From NCBI GenBank assembly GCA_030683195.1, contig JAUXQA010000132.1:1-6583 (forward strand): DNA of 6,583 bases. Reading direction: 5' to 3'. This stretch comes from Rhodoferax sp. (GTDB lineage: Bacteria; Pseudomonadota; Gammaproteobacteria; Burkholderiales; Burkholderiaceae_C). This document shows positions 1 to 6,583 of this stretch, piece after piece. The position numbers were made by a program, and so were the translations under genes. Numbering within the stretch: position 1 is the first letter of the stretch; every line of letters starts with the position of its first letter. The notes under the pieces are model-generated. The model was not told the origin of the DNA. It saw nothing but the letters and a program-made list of their open reading frames with translations, and ran no database searches.

Positions 1-242
1 ATCAGCCAGGCGGGAGAGTGTTCCATGGGGGCTTGTTTTCGTTGTTCAGAGCAGGAACATAACGCAAAGCAGCGCTGCGGGCCTAACCCGCTGGTGGAAT
101 TTTCCAAAGCGACATCCTGCGCCCGGGCGCCTGCTGGGCCCGGGCGATGGCCCAAATCGTCAAAAAACGGGTCACCATCCCGAAATACGCACTAGAATTT
201 TCAATAGCGCTGATATTTGACAGCACATCTGGACACCACACC
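1..242. other. Leader region with no assignable gene
   Basis: No convincing gene lies here. Plus-strand frames 1 and 2 stay open by chance to about 195 and 220, but their translations are not protein-like. Frame 3 stops at 60-62 and could be the tail of an upstream gene. On the minus strand an ATG at 26-24 opens MEHSPAWL and runs off the left edge, so a divergent gene could begin there, but eight codons prove nothing. The AT-richer stretch 190-222 is the likeliest promoter zone for the operon. TAGAAT at 193-198 resembles a -10 box, but no good -35 lies at the right distance. A TTGACA at 217-222 has no matching -10 before the start codon. A 12-bp near-palindrome (TGGAA-TT-TTCCA, 95-106) and the hairpin at 120-146 are the only other structures seen. 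Confidence 0.5.
120..146. repeat. GC-rich inverted repeat (hairpin)
   Basis: GCCCGGGC occurs at 121-128 and again at 138-145, and the flanking C120/G146 pair extends the stem to 9 bp around a 9-nt loop. Each arm is itself a palindrome, so the two copies are direct and inverted repeats at once. No T-run follows directly on either strand, so it is not a classic rho-independent terminator. It lies about 100 nt before the operon's first start codon and could be a leader hairpin, a rho-dependent end structure or a paired protein-binding site. The structure is plain in the sequence, but its role is unknown. Confidence 0.55.
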
Positions 243-1124
243 ATGCTATTCGATTCACTGAGTCTTACACGACGCCCTGCGCTGCTGGCCTTGGCCGTGC
301 TGGTCATCTCGGGCTGTGCAGGCCCTCAAGTGGTGCCAGAAAGGCAAGCTCTCCCCAGAAAAGAAACCATTCACGCGCTCACTCAAGGCATGGAATTGCT
401 CACAATCAATGCCGGCCAGCCTACCCGGGTGCTGCAACGCAAACCGGTGACTGGTTTGAGCGCTGGCGACCGGCTGATTGGCATTGACTACCGGGTCGCC
501 CGGGGTGTGCTGTATGCGGTGTCGCTCGCTGGACGCGTCTACACGCTCGATGTCGGTACCGGTGCGTTGAAAGCAGTCGGTGAGGGCGCCTTGTCCCCGG
601 TACTGAGCGGCGTGGATTTTGGAGTCGACTTCAACCCCGCTGCCGATCGCATTCGGGTGGTGAGTAACACTGGCCAAAACCTGCGCCTGCACCCTGATAC
701 CGGCGTGGTTGCGGCCGTGGATCCTGCAGCAACCTACACCGTCGGAGGCACCCAGGCTGGGCGCCTTCCTGACCTGGTTGCAGCCGCCTACACCTACAAC
801 AAGAACGACGACAAACTCACCACCAACTACGCCATTGATCGCCGCGCGGGCACGCTGGTCCTACAGGGTTCGCTGGAAGGCGCGCAGCCCGTCATCTCCC
901 CCACGACGGGACAACTTAAAACCATCGGTCCACTGGGTGTGGGCCCCTTCTCGGATGCGTCGCTGGACATTGCGGATGTGTCCGGGGTGGCCTTTGCCGC
1001 CATTCGGGTCGATGCCAGCCGCTCCACCCGCCTGTACCAAGTCAATTTAACCAACGGCCACGCTGATTTCATCGGCACGGTCGCCAACGGCGCTGCGCTG
1101 GTCGGTATGGCGGTGGCACCATGA
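243..1124 (+). CDS. DUF4394 domain lipoprotein
   Basis: This is a predicted 293-residue lipoprotein. The ATG at 243 is preferred over the in-frame ATG at 147 because it places a lipoprotein signal at the very N-terminus: RR at 10-11, a hydrophobic stretch 13-22, then the lipobox ISGC with the lipidated Cys at 25. Ala at +2 predicts outer-membrane rather than inner-membrane retention. A weak GGA lies 9 nt upstream. From about residue 45 to the end the protein matches the DUF4394 pattern: repeated beta-strand units, a GVDFNPAADRIRVVSNTGQN block, LRLHPDTG, and a closing TRLYQVNLTNG-type unit. Such proteins look like secreted beta-propeller-like folds of unknown function. The stop overlaps the next start by 4 nt (ATGA), so the gene heads a coupled operon. 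No enzymatic motif is visible. Family assignment is good; function is unknown. Confidence 0.85.
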   Translation: MLFDSLSLTRRPALLALAVLVISGCAGPQVVPERQALPRKETIHALTQGMELLTINAGQPTRVLQRKPVTGLSAGDRLIGIDYRVARGVLYAVSLAGRVYTLDVGTGALKAVGEGALSPVLSGVDFGVDFNPAADRIRVVSNTGQNLRLHPDTGVVAAVDPAATYTVGGTQAGRLPDLVAAAYTYNKNDDKLTTNYAIDRRAGTLVLQGSLEGAQPVISPTTGQLKTIGPLGVGPFSDASLDIADVSGVAFAAIRVDASRSTRLYQVNLTNGHADFIGTVANGAALVGMAVAP

Positions 1125-1735
1125 CGCGCCGCTGGCACACACAGGCCGCCTGCGGCCTTTTGGGCTGGGCCGCATGCACCCTTGCTTGGGCCGGCACCCT
1201 CCAGGTGACGGTGACCGACGACAAAGGCAAGGCTTTGGCGGATGCAGTGGTATTCCTGGACTCCCCTGCCGCAAAAGCGGCCTTCAAACCTCTGGTTGGC
1301 GTAGAAGTTGAGCAAGTCGACAAGCAATTTGCCCCCCGGGTGGCCGTGGTGACCGCAGGTTCCCAGGTCAGCTTTCCGAATCGGGACAAAGTTCGCCATC
1401 ATGTGTACTCGTTTTCCCCGGCCAAAACCTTCGACCTGAAGCTCTACACCGGCACTCCAGCCAACCCGGTGCTGTTTGACAAACCGGGCGTGGTGGTTTT
1501 GGGCTGCAACATCCATGACTTGATGGCCTCCTGGATTCTGGTGCTGGAGACACCTTATTTCGGCAAAACAGCGGCCAGTGGCCAAGTGGCATTGCCCGAT
1601 GTTGCACCCGGCACCTACCAGATGAAAGTCTGGCACCCGGGTTTGCCTGTGGGTAACCCGGCGCAGGAGCGTGCCATTACCGTAGGGGCGGCCAATGCGA
1701 CTGCGACCTTCTCGCTCAAAGGCGTTGCACAGTGA
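1121..1735 (+). CDS. Exported cupredoxin-like protein ('methylamine utilization' type)
   Basis: This 204-residue protein is probably periplasmic. An N-terminal signal peptide (RR at 3-4, hydrophobic 9-22) ends at a likely AWA/GT cleavage site after residue 24. The mature part starts with a beta-sandwich strand pattern (LQVTVTDDKGKALADAVVFL). A cupredoxin-like core follows: VSFPNRDKVRHHVYSFS at 83-99, then VVVLGCNIHDLMASWI at 124-139. His93/His94, Cys129, His132 and Met135 are candidate type-1 copper ligands, with an unusually tight C-x2-H-x2-M spacing. The tail (VALPDVAPGTYQMKVWHPG) resembles a carboxypeptidase-regulatory-like strand pair. Databases often call such proteins 'methylamine utilization protein', but no mau genes are nearby, so that name should not be read as a pathway. 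It overlaps both neighbours by 4 nt. Copper binding and electron transfer are inferred from motifs only. Confidence 0.8.
   Translation: MTRRWHTQAACGLLGWAACTLAWAGTLQVTVTDDKGKALADAVVFLDSPAAKAAFKPLVGVEVEQVDKQFAPRVAVVTAGSQVSFPNRDKVRHHVYSFSPAKTFDLKLYTGTPANPVLFDKPGVVVLGCNIHDLMASWILVLETPYFGKTAASGQVALPDVAPGTYQMKVWHPGLPVGNPAQERAITVGAANATATFSLKGVAQ
1718..1722 (+). promoter_or_regulatory. Ribosome binding site supporting a GTG start
   Basis: AAAGG lies 9 nt before the GTG at 1732, inside the end of the cupredoxin gene. It is the best Shine-Dalgarno-like match at any of the three overlapping junctions. It supports the GTG, which forms a GTGA overlap with the preceding stop, as the true start of the c-di-GMP protein. 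Confidence 0.6.
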
Positions 1736-4095
1736 AATTTTCCGGCTCGCAACTGCTGGGCTATCGCCATTGGGGCTTGGTCAAGCGCATTGTGGTGATC
1801 TCGGTGGGGATGCTGTTGTGCATTCAGCTGGCCATGTTGATGGTTGTGCGCAGCAGTATTGAGGAAAGTGTCGCCAACAATTTGCGCAAAGAGCTGGAAT
1901 CCAGCGCCAACGTCTGGAACCGCCTGGTTGAGCAAAACGCACAGCGCCTGCAGCTGGGGGCTTCCCTTCTTGCGGCAGATTTTGGTTTTCGCTCAGCGGT
2001 CTTGTCGGGGGACGCACAAACCATTGAGTCGGCGCTGGAGAACAACGGCGCCCGCATTGGCGCCACAGTGGCGGGGTTTCTGGACAACCAGTTCGCCCTG
2101 ATGGCCTTGGCCAACCCGCAGGAAGACGCTTCGCTCAAAAAGACCCTGGAAACTCTGGCTCAATCCATGGCGGCCGACCAGCAGCCCGGCCAGATGGCCT
2201 TGACCAATGGGCGGCTGCACCAGTATGTGCTGGTCCCTGTGCGTGCACCGCTGGCTGTGGGCTGGGTGATCATGGGTTTTCCGGTGGACGAGACGTTGGC
2301 AAAGGACATGGTCTCGCTCACATCAACCCATGTGCTGATGGTGCAACAAGACGGCAGCCAACGCGTGATGCGCACCATCCACAGCTCGTTGGCCATGCAG
2401 TGGAATTTTGACCTGACGACCCTGACCAACGCCGACAAGGAACTGACCATCAACGGCGAAGCCTATGCCTTGCTCAAGATTCCCCAGGCGAGCATCGCCC
2501 GGGATGTGAAGGTGATCTTGCTGCGCGCCTCCGGCCCGGCCAGGCAGGTTTTTCAGTACATGAATATTGCCTTGCTGGTCATTACTGCCGTGGGGCTGGG
2601 TCTGTTTGCAGTGGGTAGCGTGGGGCTGACTCAGCGCTTGTCACGCCCCCTGACCTCGCTGGTCGCCGACACCGAACGCTTGGGGCGGGGCGACTACTCC
2701 CAGCCGATAGCCGACCTGGGTCAGCACGACGAAGTCGGCAACCTGGCCCGGTCCTTTGACCGCATGCGCCAGAACATCCAGGCCAGTCAGGTCGAAATCC
2801 GCCAATTGGCCTATTGGGACCGGCTCACCGGCCTGCCCAACCGGGCCCAGTTCCGGGAGTTGCTGCTGGAACTCCTGAAAGCCCCGGAACACCAGTCCTG
2901 CGTGACAGTGCTGGTGCTGGACCTGGACCGCTTCAAGCACATCAACGACGTGTTGGGATACGCCTTTGGCGACAAGGTACTGCAGGCGGTAGCCTCCCGA
3001 CTCAAAGACCTTGCAGAACAGGTAAACGGGCAGGTCGCCCGCATGGGGGGCGGCCAGTTTGGCCTGATGCTTCGCGACCTGGACCTGGATCACGCCCTTG
3101 AGGTCGCCCACAAGGTCACCGCCGCGCTGGACGCCCCGTTCACGTTTGATGGCCAGATGGTGGACCTGCGCGCGGGGATGGGCATCGCCCGCTGGCCCGA
3201 GCATGCGGGCGATGTAGATGTGCTGCTGGGGTATGCCGAGGTGGCCATGTACACCGCCAAACGCAAGAGCGCGGGCGTTCAGGTCTATGACGCAGCGCTG
3301 GACTCGGGCAGTGCGCTCACCCTGTCCATGCTGAGCGAGTTGCGCCAGGCCATCAGTCAAAACGAGTTGCGCCTGTTTCTGCAACCCAAGATCGATCTGG
3401 CCAACCACCAGGTCATTGCCGCCGAGGCCCTGGTGCGCTGGCAGCACCCCACACGGGGCATGGTGCCGCCGATGGAGTTCATTCCCTTTGCAGAGCAAAC
3501 CGGATACATCCGCCATCTCACCTTGTGGATGCTGGAGGAGGCTGCACGCCAGTGGCAAGGCCTTCAACTACCGGGCAGGCTGCTGCGCATCGCCATCAAC
3601 CTCTCCACCCGGGACCTGATGGATCCGGACTTTGCGGCCAAGGTTGACGCCCTCCTGGCGCGCCACAACGCCCCGCGCGAAGGGTTTTGCCTTGAAATCA
3701 CCGAAAGCGCCATCATGGATGACCCGCAGCGCGCCGAAATCACCCTAAACCAACTCTCCGACAGCGGCTACAAGCTGTCGATTGATGACTTTGGCACCGG
3801 CTATTCCTCCCTGGCATACCTCAAACGCCTCCCGGTCAATGAACTCAAAATCGACAAATCGTTTGTCATGGGCATGGAGAACGATGAAAGCGACGCCCAG
3901 ATCGTGCGCTCCACGATCGACTTGGCCCACAACCTGGGCCTGAGTGTGGTGGCTGAGGGTGTGGAGAACGCGGTTGTCTACAAACTGCTGGCCGAACTCA
4001 ATTGCGACGAAGGCCAGGGCTACTACATGAGCAAGCCGCTACCCTGCACTGAATTCAACGCCTGGCGTGACCGGTGGATAGCGCAAAAAATATGA
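1732..4095 (+). CDS. Membrane HAMP-GGDEF-EAL protein, likely c-di-GMP phosphodiesterase
   Basis: This is a 787-residue inner-membrane signalling protein with a GTG start. Order: TM1 at about 19-39; a periplasmic sensor region of about 235 residues (43-277) that looks Cache-like but is not identified; TM2 at about 278-298; HAMP at about 299-351; GGDEF domain at about 357-515; EAL domain at about 535-785. The GGDEF domain keeps DRLTGLPNR (363-371) and DLDRFKHIND (397-406), but its signature is GGGQF (439-443). The key acid and the next Glu are replaced, and no RxxD I-site is seen, so cyclase activity is unlikely. The EAL domain has EALVRW with Glu565, Asn623, Glu655, Asp685-Asp686 in DDFGTGYSS, Lys706, Glu742 and Gln762. 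This full set predicts hydrolysis of c-di-GMP to pGpG. The degenerate domain may serve as a GTP-sensing regulator. The stop overlaps the thioesterase ATG. Confidence 0.95.
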   Translation: MKFSGSQLLGYRHWGLVKRIVVISVGMLLCIQLAMLMVVRSSIEESVANNLRKELESSANVWNRLVEQNAQRLQLGASLLAADFGFRSAVLSGDAQTIESALENNGARIGATVAGFLDNQFALMALANPQEDASLKKTLETLAQSMAADQQPGQMALTNGRLHQYVLVPVRAPLAVGWVIMGFPVDETLAKDMVSLTSTHVLMVQQDGSQRVMRTIHSSLAMQWNFDLTTLTNADKELTINGEAYALLKIPQASIARDVKVILLRASGPARQVFQYMNIALLVITAVGLGLFAVGSVGLTQRLSRPLTSLVADTERLGRGDYSQPIADLGQHDEVGNLARSFDRMRQNIQASQVEIRQLAYWDRLTGLPNRAQFRELLLELLKAPEHQSCVTVLVLDLDRFKHINDVLGYAFGDKVLQAVASRLKDLAEQVNGQVARMGGGQFGLMLRDLDLDHALEVAHKVTAALDAPFTFDGQMVDLRAGMGIARWPEHAGDVDVLLGYAEVAMYTAKRKSAGVQVYDAALDSGSALTLSMLSELRQAISQNELRLFLQPKIDLANHQVIAAEALVRWQHPTRGMVPPMEFIPFAEQTGYIRHLTLWMLEEAARQWQGLQLPGRLLRIAINLSTRDLMDPDFAAKVDALLARHNAPREGFCLEITESAIMDDPQRAEITLNQLSDSGYKLSIDDFGTGYSSLAYLKRLPVNELKIDKSFVMGMENDESDAQIVRSTIDLAHNLGLSVVAEGVENAVVYKLLAELNCDEGQGYYMSKPLPCTEFNAWRDRWIAQKI

Positions 4096-4577
4096 ACACC
4101 CCCACCCACGAACTCAGCATGACGGTCTTGATGACCCCGGACATGGCCAATTTCGCCGGCAATGTGCACGGCGGGACCATTCTCAAATTTCTGGATCAGG
4201 TGGCCTACGCCTGCGCCAGCCGGTACGCAGCACGCTACGTGGTCACCGTGAGCGTGGACCAGGTGATGTTTCGCCAGCCCATTCACGTGGGCGAATTAGT
4301 GACCTTTTTGGCGAGCGTCAACCATACCGGCACCTCGTCGATGGAGGTGGGCATCAAGGTGGTGGCGGAGAACATCCGCAGTCAACAAACGCGCCATGTG
4401 AACAGCTGCTTTTTCACCATGGTGGCCGTCGACGACGACCGCAACCCCACCCCGGTGCCGCCTCTGCAGCCCCTGACCGACAACGCCAAACGCCGCTTTG
4501 AGCAGGCCGTGCTGCGCAAGAAGCTGCGCCAGGAACTCAACAGCCGGCTGGACGCCATCAAAAGCGCCGGGGCCTAG
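4092..4577 (+). CDS. Acyl-CoA thioesterase, hotdog fold (YciA/BACH-like)
   Basis: This is a 161-residue cytoplasmic enzyme expected to hydrolyse acyl-CoA to free acid and CoA. It has the single hotdog-domain signature of the YciA/acyl-CoA hydrolase family: an early MTVLMTPDMANFAGNVHGG segment (residues 10-28) with Asn20/Asn24 and the GG turn, followed by the central helix ILKFLDQVAY with Asp35 as the likely catalytic acid. Next come VVTVSVDQVMFRQPIHVGE and a strand ending in CFFTMVAVDDD. The charged C-terminal helix (about 135-158) is typical of the family. The ATG at 4092 was chosen because it makes the same ATGA 4-nt overlap as the other junctions. A GTG at 4074 would add six residues but has no ribosome site. 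GGTGGA at 4073-4078 is a rather distant ribosome site for the chosen start. Substrate chain length cannot be read from the sequence. Confidence 0.92.
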   Translation: MNTPTHELSMTVLMTPDMANFAGNVHGGTILKFLDQVAYACASRYAARYVVTVSVDQVMFRQPIHVGELVTFLASVNHTGTSSMEVGIKVVAENIRSQQTRHVNSCFFTMVAVDDDRNPTPVPPLQPLTDNAKRRFEQAVLRKKLRQELNSRLDAIKSAGA

Positions 4578-4626
4578 CGCGGTGACCCCAAAAGCCGGTG
4601 GCTTGATCTACCAGCAAAGAAACGCG
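4578..4626 (+). other. Short gap before the TonB receptor
   Basis: This 49-nt spacer separates the coupled operon from the receptor gene. It contains a small hairpin, AAGCC-GGT-GGCTT (4592-4604), without a T-run, so no intrinsic terminator is seen. No clear promoter boxes and no strong Shine-Dalgarno site appear; only a purine-rich AAAGAAA at 4616-4622 precedes the ATG. Read-through from the upstream operon is therefore possible. Confidence 0.45.
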
Positions 4627-6583
4627 ATGCATCCAGCCCGCCTCCTGGTGGCAGCCATGGCAATAGCCCTGTTCCATACGGCCACCCATGCCCAGCAACT
4701 TGACGACGTTGTGGTGTCGGCCTCACGCGCAGCGCAACGCAGCTTTGATGCGCCCGCAGCCATACAGTCCCTGGACCGGGACACCATCGGGAGCGCCGGC
4801 CCGCAGGTCAACCTGTCCGAGTCACTCAACCGGGTGCCTGGCTTGACCATCCTGAACCGGCAGAACTACGCGCAAGACCTGCAGGTATCGATTCGCGGTT
4901 TTGGTGCACGCTCGGCTTTTGGCATTCGCGGCATTCGCCTACTGGTGGACGGCATTCCGGCTACCACGCCAGACGGCCAGGGCCAGGGCTCGTCCATCAG
5001 CCTGACCTCAACCGACCGCATTGAGGTGCTGCGAGGGCCGCTGGCACAGTTGTATGGCAACTCCTCAGGCGGCGTGATTCAGGCCTTCACCCGTGACGCT
5101 CCCGCGCAGCCTGAGGTGAGTGCGCAGGTCTACACCGGTTCATTCGGCCTGCGCCGCAGCAGCTGGCAATACGCCGGGCGCCCGGGGGACTACGGGTTGG
5201 TCGCCGACTACAGCACCTTTGAGACCCATGGTTTCCGTGACAACAGCCAGACCCAGCGCCAACAATTCAACGGCAAACTGAGCTTTGGCCCGAGCGAAGC
5301 CACCCGGGTCAACCTTGTGTTCAACCACTTTGACATGCCGCTGGCCGAAGACCCGGCGGGCCTGACCGCTGCGCAGCTTGCCAGCAACCCGGCGCAGGCG
5401 GGTACCAGCACCGTGGCGCGGCGCGTGAGAAAAATCACCCGCCAAAACCAGCTGGGCGCCGCCCTGACCCACACCCTGGACGCCAACCGCAGCCTCACCG
5501 CGCGCGCCTACGTGGGTGAGCGTGACAACCTGCAGTTTCAGGCCAACAGCGCCTGGGTGGGGCTGGAGCGCGATTACCATGGCGCCGGATTGCAATACAA
5601 CCAGAAAACCACCGTAGCCACCCTGCCCGTGACTTGGGTGGCCGGTTACGAATTCGACCACTCCCGCGAGCGGCGCCAAGGGGGCGAGGCCACAGCCGGT
5701 GAAAAAACACCCGGCTCCCTCAACCGCAATGAAATCAACGTCGCCCAAAACAGCGACCTGTTTGCCAACGCCACCGCCTGGGTCTCGGAATCCGTCTCGG
5801 TGGTGGCAGGCTTGCGCTACAGCACCGTGCGCTTCACCAGCACCGACAACGACCTCTCTGATGGCAGCGACGGTTCGGGCCGTGCGGTGTTTCGCGCGGC
5901 CAGCCCGGTACTGGGGCTGACCTACCACGTCGGCAACACCTTCAACCTGTACGCCAATTACGGCAAGGGCTTTGAGAGCCCCACGCTGGCCGAAGTCGCC
6001 TACCGCGACAGTGGTGGGGCCCTGCCGCTGGCCAAATTCAACCCCGACCTGACCGCTGCCCGCAGCCAGCACTACGAACTGGGTGCCAAGTGGGCCCCCC
6101 ACCTGCGCACGCGGCTGGACTTCACACTGTTCCGGATTGACGCTACCGATGAAATCGTGGTGTCCACCAGCAACAGTGGCCGCACCGCGTTTAAGAACGC
6201 ACCAGGCACCACCCGCACCGGCTGGGAGCTTTCAGGTAGCACCTGGCTGAGCCCCCACTGGCGCACTACCTTGGCAGCATCGCAGGTTGACGCGCGGTAT
6301 TCAGAGACCTTCAGCAGTGGCAGCGCCCGCATTGCCTCGGGCAACTCACTCCCCGGCATTCCCCGCCATTTTTTATTCTCTGAGTTGCTGTGGTCTGGCC
6401 AGCCCGTTGGCGCCAGCCAGCGCCTGGCCCGGCTGGGCACGCAAGCAGGGCTGGAGCTCACCCAGGCCGGGCGCCTGCTGGCCAACGACACCAACACCGC
6501 CTCAACTGAGGGTTACACCACGCTGGCCCTGAAAGCCAGCCAGGGCTGGGCCATTGGCCCGGGCAGCCTGACGGCGTATGCGC
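4627..6583 (+). CDS. pqqU: TonB-dependent outer-membrane receptor, PqqU/YncD-like (3' end missing)
   Basis: The frame is open without a stop from 4627 to the window edge (652 codons). E. coli YncD/PqqU is about 700 residues, so the last part of the barrel and the C-terminal aromatic residue lie outside. The ATG gives a signal peptide with THA/QQ cleavage after residue 22, then a TonB box LDDVVVSAS (25-33). In-frame TTG 4603 and GTG 4582 are alternative starts but would spoil the signal. The plug carries NRQNYAQDLQVSIRGFG (78-93), GIRGIRL (99-105), VDGIPATTPDGQGQ (107-120) and IEVLRGP (132-138). Compared from memory, these match E. coli YncD almost word for word. The barrel also shares YGKGFESPT (445-453) and DEIVV (508-512). 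YncD/PqqU imports PQQ, the cofactor of quinoprotein dehydrogenases, using TonB energy. Family placement is strong; the PQQ substrate is inferred by homology. Confidence 0.9.
   Translation, partial: MHPARLLVAAMAIALFHTATHAQQLDDVVVSASRAAQRSFDAPAAIQSLDRDTIGSAGPQVNLSESLNRVPGLTILNRQNYAQDLQVSIRGFGARSAFGIRGIRLLVDGIPATTPDGQGQGSSISLTSTDRIEVLRGPLAQLYGNSSGGVIQAFTRDAPAQPEVSAQVYTGSFGLRRSSWQYAGRPGDYGLVADYSTFETHGFRDNSQTQRQQFNGKLSFGPSEATRVNLVFNHFDMPLAEDPAGLTAAQLASNPAQAGTSTVARRVRKITRQNQLGAALTHTLDANRSLTARAYVGERDNLQFQANSAWVGLERDYHGAGLQYNQKTTVATLPVTWVAGYEFDHSRERRQGGEATAGEKTPGSLNRNEINVAQNSDLFANATAWVSESVSVVAGLRYSTVRFTSTDNDLSDGSDGSGRAVFRAASPVLGLTYHVGNTFNLYANYGKGFESPTLAEVAYRDSGGALPLAKFNPDLTAARSQHYELGAKWAPHLRTRLDFTLFRIDATDEIVVSTSNSGRTAFKNAPGTTRTGWELSGSTWLSPHWRTTLAASQVDARYSETFSSGSARIASGNSLPGIPRHFLFSELLWSGQPVGASQRLARLGTQAGLELTQAGRLLANDTNTASTEGYTTLALKASQGWAIGPGSLTAYA

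Noticed and set aside
77..91. Possible intrinsic terminator GCGGG-CCTAA-CCCGC
   Set aside because: The stem is only 5 bp and the nearest T-run (100-103) is 8 nt away and short, so it is too weak to call.
147..242. N-terminal extension of the DUF4394 gene from ATG 147
   Set aside because: It would bury the lipoprotein signal 32 residues inside the protein. The ATG at 243 gives a canonical signal and lipobox.
827..1636. 269-codon open frame on the minus strand
   Set aside because: It spans two real plus-strand genes that both have signal peptides and family motifs, and it has no domain of its own.
1121..1735. Methylamine catabolism role (mau cluster)
   Set aside because: The 'methylamine utilization' label is a database naming habit for this family. 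No methylamine dehydrogenase, amicyanin or maturation genes are in the window.
2641..3567. 308-codon open frame on the minus strand
   Set aside because: It is antisense to the HAMP, GGDEF and early EAL coding sequence, and its translation has no recognisable domain.
4921..4938. Tandem 9-bp repeat GGCATTCGC x2
   Set aside because: It encodes GIRGIR, a conserved plug-domain motif of YncD/PqqU-type receptors, so it is protein-driven and not a DNA element.
5140..6102. 320-codon open frame on the minus strand
   Set aside because: It lies entirely antisense to the TonB receptor, whose protein is clearly homologous to YncD/PqqU. The translation is low-complexity and rich in G/V/A, as expected of a shadow frame in GC-rich DNA.

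Overview
The window looks like chromosome from a GC-rich betaproteobacterium, most likely Burkholderiales of the Comamonadaceae/Rhodoferax type. This rests on the GC-rich codon use, the protein flavour and the gene content, and it is an inference because no rRNA or other marker gene is present. All convincing genes lie on the + strand and fill almost everything from 243 to the right edge. The window holds no RNA genes, mobile elements or CRISPR arrays.

Layout. Positions 1-242 are non-coding or unassigned leader DNA with a strong GC hairpin (120-146). Then come four tightly packed genes: a DUF4394 lipoprotein (243-1124), an exported cupredoxin-like 'methylamine utilization'-type protein (1121-1735), a membrane-anchored HAMP-GGDEF-EAL c-di-GMP protein (1732-4095) and a hotdog-fold acyl-CoA thioesterase (4092-4577). 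Each junction is a 4-nt ATGA or GTGA stop/start overlap, so the four are almost certainly one translationally coupled operon. After a 49-nt gap comes a TonB-dependent outer-membrane receptor (4627 to beyond 6583, cut by the window edge). It strongly resembles E. coli YncD/PqqU, the pyrroloquinoline quinone (PQQ) receptor.

How the genes may work together. Three products face the periplasm or outer membrane: the lipoprotein, the cupredoxin and the TonB receptor. The c-di-GMP protein has a large periplasmic sensor region, a degenerate GGDEF motif (GGGQF) and a complete EAL catalytic set, so it should degrade c-di-GMP. A plausible but unproven reading is that the cupredoxin and/or lipoprotein feed a periplasmic redox, metal or ligand signal to the phosphodiesterase, beside a PQQ uptake receptor. 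The thioesterase is probably a co-transcribed housekeeping enzyme.
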